This document shows positions 16,597-25,254 of a DNA stretch of 64,000 nucleotides, in pieces. A program made the position numbers and the translations under genes. This DNA is from DASYAE01 sp036501535 (GTDB lineage: Bacteria; Actinomycetota; Actinomycetes; Streptomycetales; Catenulisporaceae). The stretch spans positions 1-64,000 of the forward strand of contig DASYAE010000131.1 in NCBI GenBank assembly GCA_036501535.1, given 5' to 3'. The notes below the pieces were generated by a model, which did not search any database, was not told where the DNA came from, and saw only the letters and a program-made list of their open reading frames with translations. Numbering within the stretch: the first letter of the stretch is position 1; the number at the start of each line of letters is the position of its first letter.

Positions 16597-18692
16597 GCCG
16601 CCCCGCCTCGGGCGGCGCCCAGCACCTTGTGCCGCGCCGCCTCCCGCTGAACCGAGCTGAGCGCGGCGAGCGCCGCGTATGCCGCCAGAAGCCGCCGCGA
16701 CCTGTCCCGCGACCCGCACATGACGAACTCGGGGTGCTGCACGATCTGCTCGCTCCACCGCAGCTTCGACACATCAGGGCCCGCCGACAGGTTCATCTCC
16801 CGGTCGCCGCGCCCGGCGGCCCGCTCGATCGCCGTGTACTGCAGCAGCGTGACCGGACTCACCTGCCACCACTGCGGATCGACGCCGCTGAGCGCGATGT
16901 AGCTCGCCGCCGGGGCGCGCAGCACCAGCAGGGCCGCGACCGGTGTGCCGGCGACGTCGAGCGTGAGCAACTCGGCCCGGCCGGTCACGGCCATCCGCCA
17001 CACGGCCTCGGCGAAGAAGGCGTAGTGCGCCGGGTCGGCGAGCACGTCAGGGTGCGTACGCCGGCCGGCGGTGCCGGATCTGGCGGCGTGCAGCCGGCGC
17101 AGCTCCGGCATCGCGGCGGCGACGTCCTCGGGTCTGCAGTGCACCGAGATCTCCCAGGGCTCGCCGGCACGGTTGAGCCGGTTGCGCGACCGCTTGACGC
17201 TCTCCCACACGTTCCGCTTGAGCACGCCGGACATCTGCGAGGCGTCCGTGGGCAGCGGCAGCACGACGCAGGCCCGGGTCGTCTTGTGCTGGACGAGTCC
17301 GCGCAGCGCTCGGCCCTCGCCGAGCCACTGCGGCTCGAACCAGCCCTGGTCCGCGTCGAGCGGCAGCTCGAGCCAGTCCCACTGGCGGGGGCGCTCGGCC
17401 CAGTCGCGCAGCACGGAGCGCAGCACCGAGCGGGTCTCGCCCGCGGCGGTCAGGACCTGGGGCAGCTCGGTCAGGCTCGGCGCCGTCACGGTCCCGGCGA
17501 GCTGGACGGTCCGCAGGACCCCGCCGAGCCGGCGGACGTAACAGGGCGCGAGGCCGATCAGCCTGCCGTCGCGCCGCACCGTGGTGACGGCGAGGTCGCC
17601 GGCCCCGACGAAGTGGTCCAGCCAGGTCAGCATCCAGTCCGGGGAGGCATAAGGGTTCTGTGGCGCACCGTTCTCGTAGAGGTCGCGCCATTCCGGCAGG
17701 AGCGCGGCCAGCTCGCCGGGCGTCGTGATCCGTGCGACGGATACCTGCTCGGAGTCCCGCGGACGGCGCCACCGGCCCGGATCCGTCGTGACGTTCCCCG
17801 ACGCCTTCCGGGACGCCGCCGCCGGTGACACCGGCTCGGGAGACTGCGCGGCGAGGGAGGCGGCGGCCCGACGCGCGCGGCTCTTCGGCCCGAACCGCTC
17901 GCGCAGCAGAATGCGCAGCACGCGCCAGCCGTCCCGGAAGGTGTTGAGGTTGCTCTCGCCGTGGATGCGGTCGTGCTCGTAGGAGGGCACCTCGCTGACC
18001 GCGAGGCGGGCGGCGCCGACCCGGACGGTGATCAGGGTCTCGATCTCGAAGCCGTCGCCGAGGACCGGAGCGGAGGCCTCCACCGGCGGCAGGCCGAAGG
18101 CGTCGACGCAGCGCGCCCAGAACACGTTGTAGCCGTAGCAAAGGTCGGTGTAGGAGGTCCGGTAGAGCCGGTTCGTCAGGAAGCTGAGGAAGCCGTTGCC
18201 CGCGGTGCGCAGCCGGGTGAGGTCGGAGCTGCCGCCGCCGGGCAGGAAGCGGCTCCCCTTGGCGAAGTCGGCCCCCGAGGTCAGCGCCCGCAGGAAACCG
18301 GCCAGCTCGCCCGGGTGGGCGGAGCCGTCCGCGTCGAGCATGGCGATGACCTCTCCGCTGCAGGCGGCGAATCCGCAGGCCAGTGCGTTTCCCTTGCCGC
18401 GCCGCGTTTGTCCGACCACGACGATGTCGGGCCGGTGCCGGCGCGCGACGGCAACCGTGTCGTCGACCGAGCCGCCGTCCACGAGGACCACCTCGTGCAG
18501 GCCGGCGGGCAGGTTGTCCAGCACCCACGGCAGGTTCCGCGCCTCGTTCTTGGCCGGGATGACCACGCTGACCCGGGGCGATCCGGGCGGCAGCGGCGGC
18601 ACGGCCGGTGCGTCGGCCCGCCGCGGCGCGCAGAGAGACTCACCGCCGGAAGCGCCGCTGCCCCTTGCTTCATGGTCGGATAAAGCACTCAT
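16593..18692 (-). CDS. Fusion of GT2 glycosyltransferase and CelD/BcsL-type GNAT acyltransferase
   Basis: 699 residues, first gene of the polysaccharide operon. Residues ~40-270 are a GT2 (DPM-synthase-like) domain: VSVVIPAKNEARNL, VDGGSVDDT, MLDADGS at ~118-123 (DxD metal motif) and GDGFEIETL. Residues ~271-317 are a Pro/Ala/Arg linker. Residues ~318-690 are a CelD/BcsL-type N-acyltransferase of the GNAT fold, with LLPEWRDLYENG..NPYASPDWML, YVRRLGG, RLNRAGE and the central AALLVLRAPAASYIALSGVDP. GT2 would add a sugar to a polyprenyl phosphate; the GNAT half would acylate a sugar or amino-sugar. The two are usually separate genes. The frame is continuous through the linker. Start ATG 18692 with AAGGGTGGGG upstream; longer frames lack support. 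Confidence 0.8.
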   Translation of the reverse strand: MSALSDHEARGSGASGGESLCAPRRADAPAVPPLPPGSPRVSVVIPAKNEARNLPWVLDNLPAGLHEVVLVDGGSVDDTVAVARRHRPDIVVVGQTRRGKGNALACGFAACSGEVIAMLDADGSAHPGELAGFLRALTSGADFAKGSRFLPGGGSSDLTRLRTAGNGFLSFLTNRLYRTSYTDLCYGYNVFWARCVDAFGLPPVEASAPVLGDGFEIETLITVRVGAARLAVSEVPSYEHDRIHGESNLNTFRDGWRVLRILLRERFGPKSRARRAAASLAAQSPEPVSPAAASRKASGNVTTDPGRWRRPRDSEQVSVARITTPGELAALLPEWRDLYENGAPQNPYASPDWMLTWLDHFVGAGDLAVTTVRRDGRLIGLAPCYVRRLGGVLRTVQLAGTVTAPSLTELPQVLTAAGETRSVLRSVLRDWAERPRQWDWLELPLDADQGWFEPQWLGEGRALRGLVQHKTTRACVVLPLPTDASQMSGVLKRNVWESVKRSRNRLNRAGEPWEISVHCRPEDVAAAMPELRRLHAARSGTAGRRTHPDVLADPAHYAFFAEAVWRMAVTGRAELLTLDVAGTPVAALLVLRAPAASYIALSGVDPQWWQVSPVTLLQYTAIERAAGRGDREMNLSAGPDVSKLRWSEQIVQHPEFVMCGSRDRSRRLLAAYAALAALSSVQREAARHKVLGAARGGAA

Positions 18693-19335
18693 AGACCCCA
18701 CCCTTGATTCGGTCCGGCCCGGCACGCCGGGTGTGCGGCGGATCTCCCGGGAGCAACGGCACGGGAGTCTGGGCTCGCGTCGGGCGGCGCGGGGCCGCAC
18801 AGTTCGCAAGCATGCGAATGTCCATGGCCGAAGGCGTCCCTCCGGCCTCGTGGGCGAAAGGTCCGGGCCACGTCGCTCCGGGCTTTCACCGCACAACCGG
18901 AAGCTAGCAGCTGAATACGGGCCGGGTCTCGGAGTTCCGCCAATTTTCAGCTGCCGGAGAAGCATTTCGCAGGTGCGGAATTCGCGCGCAAGCCGCGGCT
19001 TGAGGACGCAGGAAGCACAGACCAGCAGGTCAGGTACTTGCCTTGGGGACGCGAGGGTGGCCTGGACGGGCCCGTATGGAGCGCGCGGCGAGGTGAATTC
19101 CTTTGTGCGCACCGTCACTCTTGAGAGTGCGCTGCGGCACATAGGGATGTGCCGAGCGGCAGCCGGGAAGGCCACAACTCAGACGGGACAGCACAATACC
19201 GGCGGCACCGTAAGGTGAATTTATTGTGAACCTAATTTTTGGGTTGATAACAGGAGGGTGACGATCAGGCGGGCAGCCGCCCTCAGGGGTAGGCTGCCCG
19301 CCCGCCGTCTTCGTCGTCCTTCGTCCCCCGGTGCT
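18693..19335. other. Intergenic region, 643 bases
   Basis: Lies upstream of the polysaccharide operon and downstream of the ABC exporter operon (both on the minus strand). It contains the leader of the operon, an AT-rich patch at 19209-19250 that stands out from its surroundings, and a perfect hairpin at 19268-19302. No credible protein gene or tRNA was seen. A promoter for the operon is expected here but I could not pick one with confidence. Confidence 0.5.
19268..19302 (-). terminator. Perfect 11-bp hairpin after the ABC exporter operon
   Basis: GGCGGGCAGCC (19268-19278), 13-base loop, GGCTGCCCGCC (19292-19302). It starts 34 bases after the permease stop (19336) and is the natural terminator of that operon. 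The AT-rich side lies immediately beyond it. Confidence 0.75.
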
Positions 19336-20214
19336 TCACACGTCCTGGCGCCGCGGCGCGAAGGCGATGGCCAGCACCGCCACGACAGCCCAGGCCGCGT
19401 AGGAGATCCAGGCCTCGGGGGCGGAGGGGTGACCGCCGACGATGTGCTGCGTGCTGCTGCCCATGGTGGTCAAGAACATCCACCCGTTCTCGGGCAGGAC
19501 GTTGGAGACGTGGACGAAGATGTGCGTGTTCGCGATGCTGTCGAGCGATGAGATGCCGACCGGCATCACCCAGAAGTAGACCACCATGGCGAAAATGCTG
19601 ACCGCCGTGTGCCGGATGAGTGCGCCGAGGGCCATACCGGCGAGACCCGCCAGGGGGAACAGCAGCACGGTCGCGCCGAACACGGTCGCCGTCCCGGGGC
19701 TGTGCCAGCCGTACCCGGTGATCCGGCCCGAATACTCGGCGAGCATGATCTGCCAGCAACCCGCCGTGGTGATCAGGCCGACGACCGTGAGCACCCCCGC
19801 CATGACGGCGGCCTTCGCGAGCATCACCCGGCTGCGGCCGGGCACCGCGATGAACGTGGTGCGGATAAGGCCACTGGCATGCTCGCCGACGACGGACTGC
19901 GCGCTGATCGTACCGACCAAGGTCATGATGGTGAAGAATCCAGCCGGATAGAACGCGTCGTGCGCCGGCTGGACCGAGCCCACCATCCAGTTGTTGACGC
20001 CAGGCCAGGCGTCAGCGGTCTGCTTCGCCGAGCCGTAGGCCAGCAGGAGCGCTATGCCGACCGCCGTGGCCAGCACCACGAAGTTCGAGCGCAGCGACCT
20101 GAACTTGAGCCACTCCGCAGCCGTCAGGTCGCGCCACCGAGGTGCCGTCGCGGTTCGCTCCCGCCCCGCGCCCCGCGCCGCCGCCTCGTTCGCCAACAGG
20201 ATATTGCTGCTCAT
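19336..20214 (-). CDS. ABC-2 type transporter permease
   Basis: 292 residues with six predicted membrane helices (for example NFVVLATAVGIALLLAYG and ATVFGATVLLFPLAGLAG) preceded by a cytoplasmic helix LTAAEWLKFRSLRSN, the usual entry of ABC-2 permeases. It pairs with the ATPase encoded immediately upstream (ATGA overlap at 20211-20214) to make an exporter of drug, peptide or lipid type; the substrate cannot be told. The start at 20214 is fixed by the overlap; the longer open frame is spurious. Confidence 0.88.
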   Translation of the reverse strand: MSSNILLANEAAARGAGRERTATAPRWRDLTAAEWLKFRSLRSNFVVLATAVGIALLLAYGSAKQTADAWPGVNNWMVGSVQPAHDAFYPAGFFTIMTLVGTISAQSVVGEHASGLIRTTFIAVPGRSRVMLAKAAVMAGVLTVVGLITTAGCWQIMLAEYSGRITGYGWHSPGTATVFGATVLLFPLAGLAGMALGALIRHTAVSIFAMVVYFWVMPVGISSLDSIANTHIFVHVSNVLPENGWMFLTTMGSSTQHIVGGHPSAPEAWISYAAWAVVAVLAIAFAPRRQDV

Positions 20215-21167
20215 CGGTTCCCTCCCGCGTGGGCGGCGTCGTTCACGACTGCGCCTGCGCCTGCGCCACGGAACTGCACGCTGTCCGCGGTCAGCGCCAT
20301 GAACGCCTCCTCCAGCGACCCGCCGTGCATGCTGACGTCGTAGACCATGATCCGGTGCGCGAAAGCCAGCTCGCTGATACGGACCGTGCTCAGCCCATTG
20401 ACGATCAGCTCGCCTTCGCCGCTCGCCGCCACGGTGGCCCCGGTTCCCGGCTCGCCCAGAACCCTTGCCAGGGCGGCGGGATCGGGCGTGCGCACGGTGA
20501 CGTGCGCGGCGGCGGCCCTGGCGGCGAACTGGGCCAGCGGCTCGTCCGCGAGGAGCCTCCCGCCGCCGATCACCACCAGGTGATCCGCGGTGTGCTCCAT
20601 CTCGCTCATGATGTGGCTGGAGACCAGCACGGTCCGCCCTTCCGCGGCCAGCGCCCGGAACAGTTCCCGCGCCCACCGGATGCCTTCCGGATCGAGGCCG
20701 TTGATCGGCTCGTCGAACATCAGCACCGGCGGGTCGCCGAGCAGCGCTCCGGCGATCCCCAGCCGCTGGCGCATGCCCAGCGAGAACCCGCCGACCCGCC
20801 GCCGGGCCGCGTCGGTCAGCCCGACCTGCTCCAGCACCTCGCGCACCCGCCGCCGCGGCAGTCCGTTGCCGCGCGCGAGCGCCGCGAGATGCGCTTGCGC
20901 GGTGCGCCCTTTGTGCAGGTCGTCAGCGTCCAGCAGGGCCCCGACATGGCGCAGCCCGGTACCGTACTGCTGGAACGGCCTGCCCCCGATCGTGGCGCTG
21001 CCGCTCGTGGGCCTGTTCAGGCCGAGCAGCATCCGCAGCGTCGTGCTCTTACCCGAGCCGTTCGGCCCCAGGAACCCGGTGACCCGGCCCGGCCGCACGG
21101 CGAACGTCAGCCGGTCAACTGCCAGGACTTTGCGATAACGCTTCGTGAGTTGATTGACTTCGATCAC
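20211..21167 (-). CDS. ABC transporter ATP-binding protein
   Basis: 318 residues. Walker A GPNGSGKST, signature FSLGMRQRLGIAGALLG, Walker B PVLMFDEPINGLDPEG, and the H-loop region LVSSHIMSEMEHT are all present, followed by the ~90-residue C-terminal extension common in DrrA/NatA-type ATPases of ABC-2 exporters. It energises the permease encoded downstream. The GTG at 21167 (VIEVNQLTKRY) begins exactly at the family N-terminus, with GGGAG upstream. It is divergent, across ~130 bases, from the sensor kinase/response regulator pair, an arrangement typical of exporters controlled by their own two-component system. Confidence 0.92.
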   Translation of the reverse strand: MIEVNQLTKRYRKVLAVDRLTFAVRPGRVTGFLGPNGSGKSTTLRMLLGLNRPTSGSATIGGRPFQQYGTGLRHVGALLDADDLHKGRTAQAHLAALARGNGLPRRRVREVLEQVGLTDAARRRVGGFSLGMRQRLGIAGALLGDPPVLMFDEPINGLDPEGIRWARELFRALAAEGRTVLVSSHIMSEMEHTADHLVVIGGGRLLADEPLAQFAARAAAAHVTVRTPDPAALARVLGEPGTGATVAASGEGELIVNGLSTVRISELAFAHRIMVYDVSMHGGSLEEAFMALTADSVQFRGAGAGAVVNDAAHAGGNR

Positions 21168-21299
21168 GCGTCCAGGCTCCCGGGAACCGGATGTCAGGCG
21201 CGTCCGGCCACCGGCTGATCTGCCGAAAACCCGCTCGCCCGGCAGGCGTACGCTCCCAGGCGGACGCCGCACGGCGGTTGATCTGGTTACCATCCCCAG

Positions 21300-22688
21300 G
21301 TGGAGCAAGCACTGGCGCGTCCCCCGCTGCTCAAGCAGATCCCGAGATTCGTCTGGTCCGCCCTCGCGTGGAGCACGGCCTTCTTCTACGCGGTCGTCAT
21401 CTGGCTCGGGCGGCACTTCGACCAGGTGCCCGGTGGCCGGCCGCCGGGCCCGGACCTGACCCCGCTCGAGTGGGTCGCCGTGTCCCTGCTGGTCGCGGCA
21501 CCGCTCGGCGTCGCACTGCGCTGGCCGCTGTCGGTCTTCGGGGTGCTGCTCGCCGAATCGGCCGCCGCCGTGCTCTCCACGCCCGCGCCCTCGCAGTGGA
21601 TCCTGGTCCTCTCGGCGACGGATGCGCTGCTGCTCTACGTCGCCGCCGTGCGCCCGCGCCGGCTCAGCATCCCGGCCGCCGCCCTGGCCCTGGCCGCACA
21701 GATCGCCGAGATCCAGTACTCGACCCTGAATCGTCCCGGGCCACCCCTCGAGGTCTACGTCATACCGCTGGCCTCGTTGATCCTGACCGCTTGGTGCATC
21801 GGCAACTCCATCCAGCAGCGCCGCATCTACGCCGCCGCGCTACGCACACAGGCCGCCGCGCAGGCAGTCACCGCCGAACGCCTCCGCATCGCCCGCGAAC
21901 TGCACGACCAGGTGGCGCACAGCATCGGCGTGATCGCGATCCAGGCCGGGGCGGCCGGCCTGGTCCTGGACACCCGGCCGGACAGCGCCCGCACCGCCCT
22001 CTCCGCCATCGAGGCCACCAGCCGGGAGACCCTGGCCGGGCTGCGCCGGATGCTGGTCTCGCTGCGCCGGGCCGAGAGCAGGGACGGCAAGGGCAGGGGT
22101 ATAGACATAGGCATGGACATGGGCATGAGCATGGATGTCGACATGAGCGCAGAAATGAGCGCGGACATGAACGGAGCAATCGCCGCAGCCGGACCCGTGG
22201 ACGGCCTCGATGCCCTGCCCCGCTTGACCGGGCGGATCGCCGAAGCCGGGATCGACGTACAGGTCGAGTGGCGCGGCCCGCGCCGACCGCTGCCGCCGGA
22301 GGTCGACCTGGCCGCCTTCCGGATCATCCAGGAGTCGGTCACCAACGTGGTGCGGCACTCCGGCGCCCGCCACTGCCGCGTCTCGCTCGAGTTCCGCCCC
22401 GCCGAGCTGGCCATCGTGGTACTTGACGAAGGCCGCGGCGGACTCTCGGACGCCACACCGCCCCCGCCCCCGCCCCCGCCCCCGCCTCCGGTGCCGGCCC
22501 TGGTGCCGGCCGTGGCGCCGACCGCAGTCTCCGGCGCAGTTTCGACCGCGGTCCCTGTCGCAACAACCTCCTCCGCAGGCTTCGGCATCATCGGGATGCG
22601 GGAGCGCGTCGCCCTGCTCGGCGGCCGGTTCGACGCCGGGCCGCGGCCGGGCGGCGGCTTCCGGGTGACCGCCGGGCTGCCCGGATGA
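21300..22688 (+). CDS. NarL-type sensor histidine kinase with Met-rich and poly-Pro inserts
   Basis: 462 residues. Four to five membrane helices occupy residues ~16-170; a HisKA_3 dimerisation domain holds the phospho-acceptor His202 in ELHDQVAHS; the ATP-binding domain has an N-box QESVTNVVRHSG (~344-355) and the G-box GFGIIGMRERVALLGG (~427-442). Two oddities: residues 268-290 are a Met/Asp-rich run with repeated MDM/MSM units between the two domains, and residues 387-397 are eleven prolines inside the ATP lid, followed by an Ala/Val/Pro stretch. It should sense a membrane or envelope signal and phosphorylate the response regulator overlapped by ATGA. GTG 21300; Shine-Dalgarno weak. Confidence 0.9.
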   Translation: MEQALARPPLLKQIPRFVWSALAWSTAFFYAVVIWLGRHFDQVPGGRPPGPDLTPLEWVAVSLLVAAPLGVALRWPLSVFGVLLAESAAAVLSTPAPSQWILVLSATDALLLYVAAVRPRRLSIPAAALALAAQIAEIQYSTLNRPGPPLEVYVIPLASLILTAWCIGNSIQQRRIYAAALRTQAAAQAVTAERLRIARELHDQVAHSIGVIAIQAGAAGLVLDTRPDSARTALSAIEATSRETLAGLRRMLVSLRRAESRDGKGRGIDIGMDMGMSMDVDMSAEMSADMNGAIAAAGPVDGLDALPRLTGRIAEAGIDVQVEWRGPRRPLPPEVDLAAFRIIQESVTNVVRHSGARHCRVSLEFRPAELAIVVLDEGRGGLSDATPPPPPPPPPPPVPALVPAVAPTAVSGAVSTAVPVATTSSAGFGIIGMRERVALLGGRFDAGPRPGGGFRVTAGLPG

Positions 22689-23359
22689 CCGCCCGGATCC
22701 TGCTCGCCGACGACCAGCCGCTGGTGCGCGCCGGGCTGACCATGGCGCTGGCGGACCTGCCCGACCTGGCGGTGGCCGGCGAGGCGGGCAGCGGCGCCGA
22801 GGCGGTCCGGCTGGCCGCCGCCCTGCGCCCGGACGTGGTCGTGATGGACATCCGCATGCCCGGCATGGACGGCATCCAGGCCACCGGCTCGATCACCGCG
22901 TCCACCCCCGATGTCCGGGTCCTGATCCTGACCACGTTCGACGACGAGGACAACGTCTACGCCGCGCTGCGCGCCGGAGCCAGCGGCTTCCTGGTCAAGG
23001 ACATGGCCCTGACCGACATCATCGCCGCGATCCGCGTGGTGGCCGCCGGAGACGCGCTCCTGGCCCCCTCGATCACCCGCCGGCTGATCCGCGAGTTCGC
23101 CACCCGCAGCCAGCCGCCCCGGCCGGGCGGCCGCGGCGCCAGGAATCGCCGCCTGGACGACGTCACCGAACGCGAGCGCGAAGTCCTGGTCCTGGTCGCC
23201 CGCGGCCTGTCCAACAGCGAGATCGCCGCCCAACTGGTCATCAGCCCGGCCACGGCCAAGACCCACGTGGCCCGCCTGCTGACCAAGCTCGGCGCCCGCG
23301 ACCGGGTCCACCTGGTCATCGCAGCATACGAAGCCGGACTGGTGTCCCCGGCGAACTGA
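22685..23359 (+). CDS. NarL/LuxR-type response regulator
   Basis: 224 residues. Receiver domain with acidic D9/D10, phospho-acceptor D55 in VVMDIRMPG and the Lys of VKDMAL; C-terminal LuxR-type helix-turn-helix (LTxxE-like core VTEREREVLVLVARGLSNSEIAAQL, TAKTHVARLLTKLGARDR). DNA-binding transcription factor activated by the adjacent kinase; probable target the divergent ABC operon. Its ATG overlaps the kinase stop (ATGA), so both are made together. Confidence 0.95.
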   Translation: MTARILLADDQPLVRAGLTMALADLPDLAVAGEAGSGAEAVRLAAALRPDVVVMDIRMPGMDGIQATGSITASTPDVRVLILTTFDDEDNVYAALRAGASGFLVKDMALTDIIAAIRVVAAGDALLAPSITRRLIREFATRSQPPRPGGRGARNRRLDDVTEREREVLVLVARGLSNSEIAAQLVISPATAKTHVARLLTKLGARDRVHLVIAAYEAGLVSPAN

Positions 23360-23361
23360 CG

Positions 23362-23386
23362 CCGATCGTCCGCCGCGTCCGATCGG
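23362..23386. terminator. Bidirectional hairpin between convergent genes
   Basis: CCGATCG (23362-23368) and CGATCGG (23380-23386) flank an 11-base loop between the stops of the response regulator (23359) and the kinase (23396). Confidence 0.5.
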
Positions 23387-23395
23387 ATCGCTCCA

Positions 23396-25096
23396 TCAGC
23401 CCTCGGACACGGTCCCGCTGTAGTCGGTGTACTGGGACGAGCACGCCTGTGTCGACGAGTCGGCCTGGTTCCAGATGCAGACCTGTTCGGTGAACTGATA
23501 GGAGCCGATGTACCAGTAGGCTTCGCTGGAGTTCGCCTGTTTGAAGTTCGACGCCTGGATGGTGGTGGTGCCGTCGCCGGGGAGGGTGTCCCCCGACCTG
23601 ATGACGTTGGCCGAGCAGGAGGCGTCGCCGGCGGAGATGGTGCCGTAGAGGTCGCCGTCGAAGTCCACCCATCCGGCGCAGCCCGGGACGGTGACCTCCG
23701 AGCCGGAGATGTAGTTCTTGTCGCCCGACGGGCCTGTGGCGCCGCCTGCGGCCGCGGTCGATGCCGTTTCTCCGGTGGGATTGTTCACCGGGGGGTCTGT
23801 CGGGTCTGTCGTCGTGTGCTGTGATGCCGGGTCGGTCGCGGAGGCGGAGGGTGAGGCGGAGCTGCTCTGGTGTGTCGTCGACGGCCGGGGGGTCGTGTCG
23901 CTGTGCAGCGGTCGCGGTTTGGCGGTCGCAGAGTTGGACGACAGCGTGGTGGTGGGGGCCGGAGAGCCGAAGGGCACGAGTACGAGGGTCGTGATGCCGC
24001 CGGCCACGATCAGCAGTGCGAGGGGTACGACGATCAGCCGCCTGCGACGATTGCGCGGCCTGGGCGGCGGGGCGGGGGTTTCGGGGGTCTCCAGGGTCTC
24101 GGGCGCGCCGGAGGGCCCAGGTTCGAGCACTGACGCTGGCACTGGCGCGGGTTCTGGGGCGGGTTCTGGCGCGGGTGAAGATGCAGTCGCGGACGTGGGG
24201 TCGGGCATGCCGGGGGGCGGGACCGTCGGCATCTTGCTGACCGGCGTCGCGGCGAAGTCCTCGCGTGCTGCGATCAGCTCCATGGCTTCCGGCGGCCACG
24301 GCTCCCCCGGGTGCTGCGCAGCCGGAAGGTGCTCGCGGGCCCGGGCGACCAGGTTGGCCGCGGTGGGCCTGCTCGCGGCGTCCTCGGCGAGGCAGGATTC
24401 GATGATGTCGGCCAGGGCGGGGTCCACGGCGCGTTCCGGCTCGAGGTCTGGGACGGCGCCGGGAGCGCGGCCCGAGGCTGCGTACAGGAGCAGGGCGCCG
24501 AGCGAGTAGACGTCTGTGGGCGCGGCCACGTCGATGGCGCCGGCGTCCTGCTCCGGCGCGGTGAATCCGCTGGTGCCGTAGCCGATTCCGCTGCGGGTCA
24601 GCTTCGCCTGGTCGGCTGCGCGGGCGATCCCGAAGTCGATCAGCTTGACGCCGTCGCGCAGCAGCATGACGTTGGCGGGCTTGAGGTCCCGGTGTACGAT
24701 CCCCGCCTCGTGCACGACCCTTAGCTGTGCGGCCACCTCGGCCAGCAGGTGCCACAGTGCGTTGCGGTCCAGCCGGCCGTGGAGGCGCACCGCGTCGTCC
24801 ACGGTGACTCCGGGTACGTATTCGGTGGCGAACCAGGGGCGCGGGGCGGTGCTGTCGCTGGCCAGCATGTCCGGGGCGACGTCGGGGGGAACCCGGTGCA
24901 GGATGGCGACTTCGCGCCGGAAGCGCTCGACCGAGACGAGCTGCGGCCTGACCCGCTTCACGGCTACGTACGACTCCCCGGCGGTCCCGAGGTAGACCTC
25001 GCCCATGCCCCCGGCGCCGAGCAGGCCGATGATGCTGAACCGGCCGATCTCCCGCGGATCGTCCGGCCCCAGCGGTGCGGCTATGGTGCTGTCCAT
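23396..25096 (-). CDS. Transmembrane serine/threonine protein kinase
   Basis: 566 residues. Hanks-type kinase domain at ~15-265: glycine loop GAGGMGEVYLG, VAVKRV lysine, HRDLKPANVML catalytic loop, DFG metal loop and the GTSGFTAPEQ activation segment. A ~100-residue Pro/Ala/Glu-rich juxtamembrane stretch and an Arg-rich stop (RPRNRRRR) lead into one membrane helix (LIVVPLALLIVAGGITTLVLV), then a Ser/Thr-rich linker and a ~110-residue extracellular domain with at least four Cys (for example VPGCAGW, CSANV, QVCIW), probably the sensor. Phosphorylates cytoplasmic Ser/Thr targets; the divergently transcribed FHA protein is an obvious candidate reader or substrate. ATG 25096 chosen over GTG 25117 because the kinase N-terminus fits. 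Confidence 0.93.
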   Translation of the reverse strand: MDSTIAAPLGPDDPREIGRFSIIGLLGAGGMGEVYLGTAGESYVAVKRVRPQLVSVERFRREVAILHRVPPDVAPDMLASDSTAPRPWFATEYVPGVTVDDAVRLHGRLDRNALWHLLAEVAAQLRVVHEAGIVHRDLKPANVMLLRDGVKLIDFGIARAADQAKLTRSGIGYGTSGFTAPEQDAGAIDVAAPTDVYSLGALLLYAASGRAPGAVPDLEPERAVDPALADIIESCLAEDAASRPTAANLVARAREHLPAAQHPGEPWPPEAMELIAAREDFAATPVSKMPTVPPPGMPDPTSATASSPAPEPAPEPAPVPASVLEPGPSGAPETLETPETPAPPPRPRNRRRRLIVVPLALLIVAGGITTLVLVPFGSPAPTTTLSSNSATAKPRPLHSDTTPRPSTTHQSSSASPSASATDPASQHTTTDPTDPPVNNPTGETASTAAAGGATGPSGDKNYISGSEVTVPGCAGWVDFDGDLYGTISAGDASCSANVIRSGDTLPGDGTTTIQASNFKQANSSEAYWYIGSYQFTEQVCIWNQADSSTQACSSQYTDYSGTVSEG

Positions 25097-25254
25097 CAGC
25101 CTGCCGCCCCCACGCACGAGTTCACTTGTGGAACGCTATCGAGTGGGCGATTGGCTCGCAATTGTGTCCGCACTGTGTCCGCGGACCGGTCCCCGGGAGG
25201 CCGCGGTACGGTGCGACCCGCCTGCTGCGAGCGGAAGCAGGGAAGGAGCGAGCG

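Noticed and set aside
18693..19175. N-terminal extension of the GT2-CelD frame
   Set aside because: The extra 161 residues are Arg/Pro/Cys-rich, have no domain, and lie upstream of an ATG with a good RBS.
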